From contig NC_052021.1 in assembly GCF_015832195.1 (NCBI RefSeq), forward strand, positions 27,678,786 through 27,742,785: a stretch of DNA of 64,000 nt, given 5' to 3'. The stretch comes from Motacilla alba alba. Its lineage: Eukaryota > Chordata > Aves > Passeriformes > Motacillidae. Below, piece after piece: positions 61,301-64,000 of this stretch; position 1 is the stretch's first letter, and each line of letters opens with the position of its first letter. The translations under genes were made by a program, and so were the position numbers. The notes under the pieces are model-generated. The model did no database searches. It was not told the DNA's origin and worked only from the letters and a program-made list of their open reading frames with translations.

Positions 61301-62897
61301 AAAACTTACATCACTGGTGAATTTTGAGATCTTGCTCATATTCTTGAATTGTGGAGTGTCACAGTAGTTCATGCTGTAGCCTTTGTTGTTTCCAAGATCC
61401 TTCTTGTACTCCACCTTAGTAACAAAAATGCACAACAGGAAGCTATGGTAAAACCTTAATCTCCTCTATCAAGTTCCTTCACACACTTTTTATTAGGCAG
61501 ACCCACTGTTCAGAGATTTTGACACATGGTGTACATCAGATGGCATATGATGAAAATTAATATGAAGAGAATATTCATATACTCAGATCTCATTTTACAG
61601 GCAAAATTTACATGCAATTTCATCCTCTGCAAACTATACAAGAGAGTGACAGGAGGGAAACTATTAACAAAAACAATGATATACAAAGAAATTCTAAGGT
61701 GAGCATGCAGCAAATGAACATGTACAAATGTGCCATGTACCAAATGCCAGCAAGACCTCAGCAAGAGCTTTTGTACTCTCACAGTCATTCCTGTTTAAGG
61801 AACTCAGCCTGTAAAAGCTGCAGTGAAAGACTGAGAGATGAGAAGAACTCAGCTTGCTTAGTTGAGGAAATCAAAGGCAGCGAGAAGAAAATGATGTATT
61901 TGTAAACCTCTCAGAAAAGTAACCATGCAGGGAGAAGAACTTTTTAAACTAAAGGGCAAAGCTAGCACAAAACACAGTGGTAATAAAGTGGACAGGAATA
62001 AATGTAGGCTAGAAATTGGAATAGGAGGATTATACAGTGCTGTGTCGAAGCAGCAGGAACCAGGAATCATTGGCCCAGGAGGCCCCTTCCAGCCCTACTT
62101 CCAGGGGTTTTTCATTATTGAAGGTTTTATACTTTGACATCTCAAGAGTATAAGTTTTTAAAGTGCCATGGGGAAGTTCTAGAAACTCACATTTATTAAT
62201 AGTTTTATCGCTGATATGACACTATAAATAAATTAATAATTCAGAATCTACTGAGAATTCTCTTGCAATCTTCCCTCATCAAGCAGAAAAAAAATCAATT
62301 ATCAGTGACTCACAGTCTTTCACAGGAAGGAAGAAGACAGAAATCTGCATAACCAGAATGGTATAAATTCTGTCTCTGTTCTTATTTTTTGATTATTAGA
62401 ATACCCTCTGAGACTCTCCAAGGTACACACCAAATTCATCCTAAAGCTTTATATCTTCATATCATATTAAAAGCACAATTCAGGTCTGGGGTGGGGTTTT
62501 TTCAGATTTCTATTCTTCACGTGGTCAGAACTAGAATCACTCTCCTGGGGTTCATTTCCCACACTTTGACACAGATGATTGGAAGGGCCAGAATGCAGCA
62601 GCTGAAGATCTGCTCTTGAGCTCTTCTCTCCAGTTGGTGTGCAACACAGAGATGATTTTTGTTATGTACAAGGCAGTAAGAACAACAGCTTTTTTTTCAG
62701 CTTGCAGTGCTCACTCATCAAACACAGATGTTTGTATGAGCTGCTCCCAAACTTGTTAAGAGATCGATTCAAGCCCCTACCTCGCTGACAAGCTTGTTAA
62801 CACTTTGGGCTCGTTTAAGGACCAAGTTGTCTTCAGCTGTTAGGGAGTGAAAGTGAGCTGCACCTTTCATCTTGGACAGATCTTTCTTGTATTTTAT
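28258..62897 (-). CDS. NRAP: NRAP gene span (3' part): nebulin-related anchoring protein, 32 coding exons in window
   Basis: NRAP is a LIM- and nebulin-module scaffold of striated muscle. It organises actin and alpha-actinin during myofibril assembly and sits at myotendinous junctions and intercalated discs. The 32 exons give 1405 residues in one frame. Nearly all is nebulin modules of 31-39 residues with the actin-binding SDxxYK-type motif, usually split so that one exon ends SD/SE and the next opens xKYK or xYR. Super-repeat heads with a WMKGxGW-like motif occur in exons w10, w15, w21, w26 and w31. Modules with HLPMDM...LVHAKKAQ recur at the end of each super-repeat. The C-terminal exon has the NPDxxEILxVK signature of NRAP. 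About 325 residues of the human protein (LIM domain and first modules) lie upstream, beyond base 64000. Nebulin itself is excluded by the number and order of modules and by the tail. Exons are numbered w1-w32 in transcript order. Confidence 0.96.
29165..29199. repeat. Near-perfect 17/18-bp tandem duplication
   Basis: Two adjacent copies of aga(a)ttacatggcaacac, differing by one extra A, in the last NRAP intron. Confidence 0.85.
29534..29686 (-). CDS. NRAP: NRAP exon w31: last WLRGIGW module and start of tail
   Basis: Fragment residues 1322-1372. IKYKSDLNWLRGIGWTPPGS, then VEMARRAAELA, closely matching the human C-terminal module, then a non-repetitive stretch (REMGLLQPSTQYRPGA). At 51 codons it is longer than the other head modules because it runs into the tail. 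Confidence 0.94.
29931..30242 (-). CDS. NRAP: NRAP exon w30: triple nebulin module (104 codons)
   Basis: Fragment residues 1218-1321. Modules start YKYREAF, LQYRSDY and VNYRQPLHQYT, and the exon ends AYKLQSD. It is a fused exon spanning what are two exons in some other super-repeats. The middle module is diverged (QSHLNQPGFLHAKR instead of HLPMDMVNLVHAKK). Confidence 0.95.
30905..31012 (-). CDS. NRAP: NRAP exon w29: nebulin module, 36 codons
   Basis: Fragment residues 1182-1217. KLYKTSWEQTRASGYDF, then RIDAIPFQTAKASREIASD, the fourth-position module of the super-repeat. Confidence 0.95.
32514..32618 (-). CDS. NRAP: NRAP exon w28: nebulin module, 35 codons
   Basis: Fragment residues 1147-1181. 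RLYRAGGSEDRHRYTLPPD, then PDFIRARQNALYISD, the third-position module. Confidence 0.95.
32737..32835 (-). CDS. NRAP: NRAP exon w27: nebulin module, 33 codons
   Basis: Fragment residues 1114-1146. VKYRQKPESLKFTAVADSP, ending LQCND. It is a second-position module with Asn in place of Ser in the terminal SD motif. Confidence 0.95.
33052..33068. repeat. (GT)n dinucleotide run
   Basis: About eight GT units in NRAP intron w26/w27. Confidence 0.75.
33506..33610 (-). CDS. NRAP: NRAP exon w26: super-repeat head module
   Basis: Fragment residues 1079-1113. HRYKSDLNFMKGVGWMALRS, then KKAGELISE. FMKGVGW is the super-repeat head motif. Confidence 0.95.
34423..34734 (-). CDS. NRAP: NRAP exon w25: triple nebulin module (104 codons)
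   Basis: Fragment residues 975-1078. Modules start YQYKHNF, QEYKRGS and QDYRKRLHEFT. Contains HLPMDMVNLVHARKAQ and ends HMLQSE. It is a fused exon. Confidence 0.95.
35221..35490 (+). repeat. Ancient amniote SINE-like repeat (MIR-related mosaic)
   Basis: In NRAP intron w24/w25. The part 'gataataacacttatctacc...gttgtggggattaaatta...aaagtgctt' (about 35358-35430) follows the MIR 3' half in order and orientation. It is preceded by 'cctgaagagttcataatgta' and followed by 'agggccaaattcagatct', strings that I associate with old repeats common in reptile and bird genomes. Divergence is high and the ends are approximate. Confidence 0.5.
36330..36437 (-). CDS. NRAP: NRAP exon w24: nebulin module, 36 codons
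   Basis: Fragment residues 939-974. AKYRESWHNLRAQGYKL, then ALPFQTARASREIASD, a fourth-position module. Confidence 0.95.
36804..36908 (-). CDS. NRAP: NRAP exon w23: nebulin module, 35 codons
   Basis: Fragment residues 904-938. RLYKAAGEDSRHHYTPTLGL, then ARINAANLSD, a third-position module. Confidence 0.95.
37735..37833 (-). CDS. NRAP: NRAP exon w22: nebulin module, 33 codons
   Basis: Fragment residues 871-903. SKYRQQPHSFKYTSVTDSP, ending MIANE rather than SD/SE. A second-position module; the matching human module also ends with Asn-Glu. Confidence 0.95.
38859..38963 (-). CDS. NRAP: NRAP exon w21: super-repeat head module
   Basis: Fragment residues 836-870. NLYRSDMNFMRGVGCITPG, then KKKASELISE. 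The head motif's last aromatic is Cys here. Confidence 0.95.
40348..40545 (-). CDS. NRAP: NRAP exon w20: double nebulin module (66 codons)
   Basis: Fragment residues 770-835. VKYKQGFEDAKSHFHLPLDM, then LVHARRAQSLVSE, followed by EYRQLLHQYTALADD and HRLQSE. Together with w19 it equals one 104-codon fused exon. Confidence 0.95.
41858..41971 (-). CDS. NRAP: NRAP exon w19: nebulin module, 38 codons
   Basis: Fragment residues 732-769. HKYKEAFQKMKGQMAGS, then IRIAHSVRATSLQSD. Here this module has its own exon; in w14, w25 and w30 it is fused to the two that follow. Confidence 0.95.
42403..42510 (-). CDS. NRAP: NRAP exon w18: nebulin module, 36 codons
   Basis: Fragment residues 696-731. TRYKESWRRMRDGGYQL, then AIPFQAAKASGEIISD, a fourth-position module. 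Confidence 0.95.
42904..43008 (-). CDS. NRAP: NRAP exon w17: nebulin module, 35 codons
   Basis: Fragment residues 661-695. RLYKEHGESIKHQYTPTTDL, then AKLNAMNISE, a third-position module. Confidence 0.95.
44834..44932 (-). CDS. NRAP: NRAP exon w16: nebulin module, 33 codons
   Basis: Fragment residues 628-660. KKYRQHPYALKFTSIKDTP, ending NQAVD, so the Ser of the SDxxYK motif is replaced by Val, as it is in the human module. Confidence 0.95.
46980..47084 (-). CDS. NRAP: NRAP exon w15: super-repeat head module
   Basis: Fragment residues 593-627. NRYRADLNWMKGAGWIATGS, then EQAKKAGELISE. Complete WMKGAGW head motif. Confidence 0.96.
48124..48435 (-). CDS. NRAP: NRAP exon w14: triple nebulin module (104 codons)
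   Basis: Fragment residues 489-592. Modules start VKYKEGYEKMKGK, LEYKKAFEGTK and IGYKTSLHQYT. Contains IPMDMVNLVHAKKAQ and ends YGLQSD. It is a fused exon. Confidence 0.96.
49062..49169 (-). CDS. NRAP: NRAP exon w13: nebulin module, 36 codons
   Basis: Fragment residues 453-488. KLYRSSWEKQKEKGFVL, then FLTAKAKRDLASD, a fourth-position module. Confidence 0.95.
49624..49728 (-). CDS. NRAP: NRAP exon w12: nebulin module, 35 codons
   Basis: Fragment residues 418-452. VAYRSGKEQFLHQYTISKDD, then LAKANAANISE, a third-position module. Confidence 0.95.
50740..50838 (-). CDS. NRAP: NRAP exon w11: nebulin module, 33 codons
   Basis: Fragment residues 385-417. KKYRQKADALKFTSVADSS, then HAKKSQELQSD, a second-position module. 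Confidence 0.95.
52721..52766. repeat. 20-bp direct repeat with 6-bp spacer
   Basis: Two identical copies of ccaaggagcaaggaaatttt separated by tccttg, in NRAP intron w10/w11. The junction aaggaaatttttcctt is nearly palindromic. Confidence 0.9.
53143..53247 (-). CDS. NRAP: NRAP exon w10: super-repeat head module
   Basis: Fragment residues 350-384. LQYRADLTWMKGAGCITEGS, then QQAKKAGDLVSE. Head motif WMKGAGC. Confidence 0.96.
53469..53666 (-). CDS. NRAP: NRAP exon w9: double nebulin module (66 codons)
   Basis: Fragment residues 284-349. IAYKKGFEESKAHFHLPMDM, then HAKKAQALASD, followed by DYRTRLHEYTVLPEDMKTKW and YDLQSD. Confidence 0.96.
54178..54279 (-). CDS. NRAP: NRAP exon w8: nebulin module, 34 codons
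   Basis: Fragment residues 250-283. IKYKEEYEKTKGKATETKD, then SRLLHSLKVAKMSSE. The first part of a split 100-codon unit (34 + 66). Confidence 0.95.
55080..55187 (-). CDS. NRAP: NRAP exon w7: nebulin module, 36 codons
   Basis: Fragment residues 214-249. VKYKEGWEKSKGRGFEMKLD, then LLAAKASRDLASD. Confidence 0.96.
56404..56508 (-). CDS. NRAP: NRAP exon w6: nebulin module, 35 codons
   Basis: Fragment residues 179-213. VNYRAQYEKTKSNYTLPQD, then VKAKANAELYSE. Confidence 0.95.
57022..57120 (-). CDS. NRAP: NRAP exon w5: nebulin module, 33 codons
   Basis: Fragment residues 146-178. VNYRQSIDKLKYSSVASTP, then AKINAQQLSD. Confidence 0.95.
59427..59531 (-). CDS. NRAP: NRAP exon w4: nebulin module, 35 codons
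   Basis: Fragment residues 111-145. IAYKSDYKHDGVDYNYPATL, then RKLVPLKD. The terminal motif is LKD in place of SD. Confidence 0.95.
60232..60339 (-). CDS. NRAP: NRAP exon w3: nebulin module, 36 codons
   Basis: Fragment residues 75-110. LKYKETYQNEMKGHYVGIGM, then LHAMKVGSLASN. The acceptor is preceded on the minus strand by a 22-T run. Confidence 0.95.
60347..60368 (+). repeat. Poly(A) run next to an NRAP acceptor
   Basis: 22 consecutive A on +. On the minus strand this is the polypyrimidine tract feeding the acceptor of exon w3. Confidence 0.9.
61310..61414 (-). CDS. NRAP: NRAP exon w2: nebulin module, 35 codons; likely the tissue-specific cassette exon
   Basis: Fragment residues 40-74. 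VEYKKDLGNNKGYSMNYCD, then QFKNMSKISKFTSD. Counting back from the last of about 42 exons in mammals, this is exon 12, a 35-codon exon reported as included in the skeletal (NRAP-s) and skipped in the cardiac (NRAP-c) isoform. Its 105 nt in phase 0-0 can be skipped without a frameshift. The module identity is firm; the cassette role is inferred. Confidence 0.94.
62781..62897 (-). CDS. NRAP: NRAP exon w1: nebulin module, 39 codons (first in window)
   Basis: Fragment residues 1-39. IKYKKDLSKMKGAAHFHSL, then LKRAQSVNKLVSE. KMKGAAH is a diverged super-repeat head motif. Acceptor cttttcag. The upstream exon joining it is not in the window. Confidence 0.95.
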
Positions 62898-64000
62898 CTG
62901 AAAAGAAGTAGGGAGAATTATAAAATAGATGTGCATCTTTTCATCCTTACTATTTAGACTGGCTTCATGAGTCAGGATAATATCTTCCCTGTGCTTGCTT
63001 TGTATCTTCCCTGTGCTTGCTTTGATGAGTAAATGGAACTTGCCAAGCACAAACACTGCATTTACTACCTTGAATAACCCAAATATAACCCCATAGCCCT
63101 TCACAGTCCCTCTCAAGACATTTTACTAGATAGCATTTTTTATAAATTTTTGACTGAACAGCAGTGGTTGTTGTTCATAGCTTGAACAGATTACTAGCAG
63201 ATTCTTGGCTGGAGCTTGTGTGCTCTTCTATTAATGAAGTTAATCCTCAGTACTTAATTTTAGTCAGAGGATTACAGATAGTTATCAAGCAGCCTGCAAA
63301 CTTTTCCTTTTGTAGAAATCAGCTTTTTTTAGAAGCTGTATCTTTTTGTACTTTTAGTGTGTTGAAGGGAATTATATTTCTCTACTAAATCAAGATTGAA
63401 ATAAAGGATTTCTAAATTAAATTTAGACATCAGGTTTTTGACATAAATTGGACTTGGATGGGTGAAGGGAGGTAGTACTTGGCCTTTTATAAATTATTTT
63501 ACATGAACTGAAATGCAAAGTTGTTTGGGTTTTTTATTTTCCAAGTCTGCACACATTTCCTCAGGCTTTAAAACCATAAGGAAAGTTGGTCAATACTGTA
63601 GTGTGCAAATTTTACTTCCATGAAGCAATCCTCCTCTTCACTCTATGTATTATAAATTAATGAGGAAACTACTGACCATTAGCATTTTCAATTCCTGTGA
63701 AATCGTGATCTTTATCTGGAAAGGTTAAATATTTCATGTTTAAACAGGGGATCACTGAGTTTGTCATCAAACTGGGATTGGTCACAGAGGATTTGAGGTG
63801 TTTTATATTCTCCCAGTGTGAAGCTCAGGTAACAGAACATGACTGATCCTTTCACTCCAGTTTATTGCTTGTGTCTAGTCCACACTAATACAAGCTGAAA
63901 GGCTCCACCATCTGTTATCTCCCCAGAAGACAGACTGAGCTCATCAGCTCAGGCAGCCCCATCGGGGACAGGTGTCCACACTACAAAAGTTGTCACTCTC
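62898..64000 (-). other. NRAP: NRAP intron upstream of w1
   Basis: At least 1.1 kb of intron running to the window edge. It contains the 22-bp tandem duplication listed separately. I see no nebulin or LIM exon: no xKYK/SD-bounded frame occurs. Confidence 0.6.
62981..63024. repeat. 22-bp perfect tandem duplication
   Basis: Two adjacent identical copies of a 22-bp unit beginning tatcttccctgtgcttgc, just upstream of NRAP exon w1 in transcript order. Confidence 0.92.

Larger units (their letters stand above)
28360..62780 (-). other. NRAP: NRAP introns
   Basis: Thirty-one GT-AG introns, all phase 0, ranging from 118 bp (between w28 and w27) to about 2.3 kb. The largest are 57121-59426, 50839-53142, 44933-46979, 43009-44833, 34735-36329 and 31013-32513. 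Contents recognised: an ancient SINE-like block (35221-35490), a GT run (about 33052-33068), local duplications at 29165-29199 and 52721-52766, and a poly(A) run at 60347-60368. No nested gene, RNA gene or young transposon was seen. Confidence 0.6.

Noticed and set aside
62040..62110. Segment 'gaggccccttccagccctac' resembling a CR1 3' end
   Set aside because: Only about 20 bp are similar and no CR1 sequence extends to either side.
63677..63715. 39-nt phase-0 exon-like segment on the minus strand with GT-AG ends
   Set aside because: The encoded peptide has no nebulin or LIM feature, the pyrimidine tract is poor, and it does not fit the known module order before w1.

Overview
This window is vertebrate nuclear DNA, most probably from a bird. 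It carries two multi-exon genes with GT-AG introns, pointing at each other. A minus-strand piece of a CR1 retrotransposon 3' end, the dominant avian LINE, lies at about 5.57-5.80 kb. Both genes are recognisable from their translated exons: HABP2 (hyaluronan-binding protein 2, the factor VII-activating protease) on + and NRAP (nebulin-related anchoring protein) on -. These two are also neighbours on human chromosome 10q25, so the block is conserved synteny. I cannot name the species.

Layout. 1-5226: upstream intergenic DNA with no gene I can support; a candidate HNF1 site sits about 90 bp before the HABP2 start codon. 5227-26707 (+): HABP2, complete in 13 coding exons (1671 nt, 556 residues). 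It encodes a signal peptide, an acidic Tyr-rich region, three EGF modules, a kringle, a TEPP-rich linker and a trypsin-like protease domain with an intact His/Asp/Ser triad. Exon 2 is a 37-nt micro-exon proposed here from phase, splice sites and exon count. 26708-28257: convergent 3' ends. 28258-62897 (-): the 3' part of NRAP, 32 coding exons and 1405 residues, made almost entirely of nebulin modules plus the C-terminal tail. The LIM domain and first modules lie beyond the right edge. 62898-64000: NRAP intron.

The two proteins do not work together. HABP2 is a secreted, mainly hepatic plasma zymogen. NRAP is an actin-binding scaffold of striated-muscle myofibril assembly and of junctions between myofibrils and membrane. 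They share a locus and a tail-to-tail 3' region with 1,550 bp between stop codons, where candidate poly(A) signals would make the two 3' UTRs overlap.

The most regular structure in the window is the NRAP exon array. Every internal exon is a multiple of three in phase 0, ends at the Ser-Asp/Glu of the actin-binding motif, and follows a 35-33-35-36-(100 to 104) codon cycle. I found no CRISPR array, prokaryotic-type system, RNA gene or intact mobile element, and no convincing undescribed system. The findings concern exon architecture, a conservative change at the HABP2 activation site, possible regulatory DNA, ancient SINE-like fragments and small local duplications.
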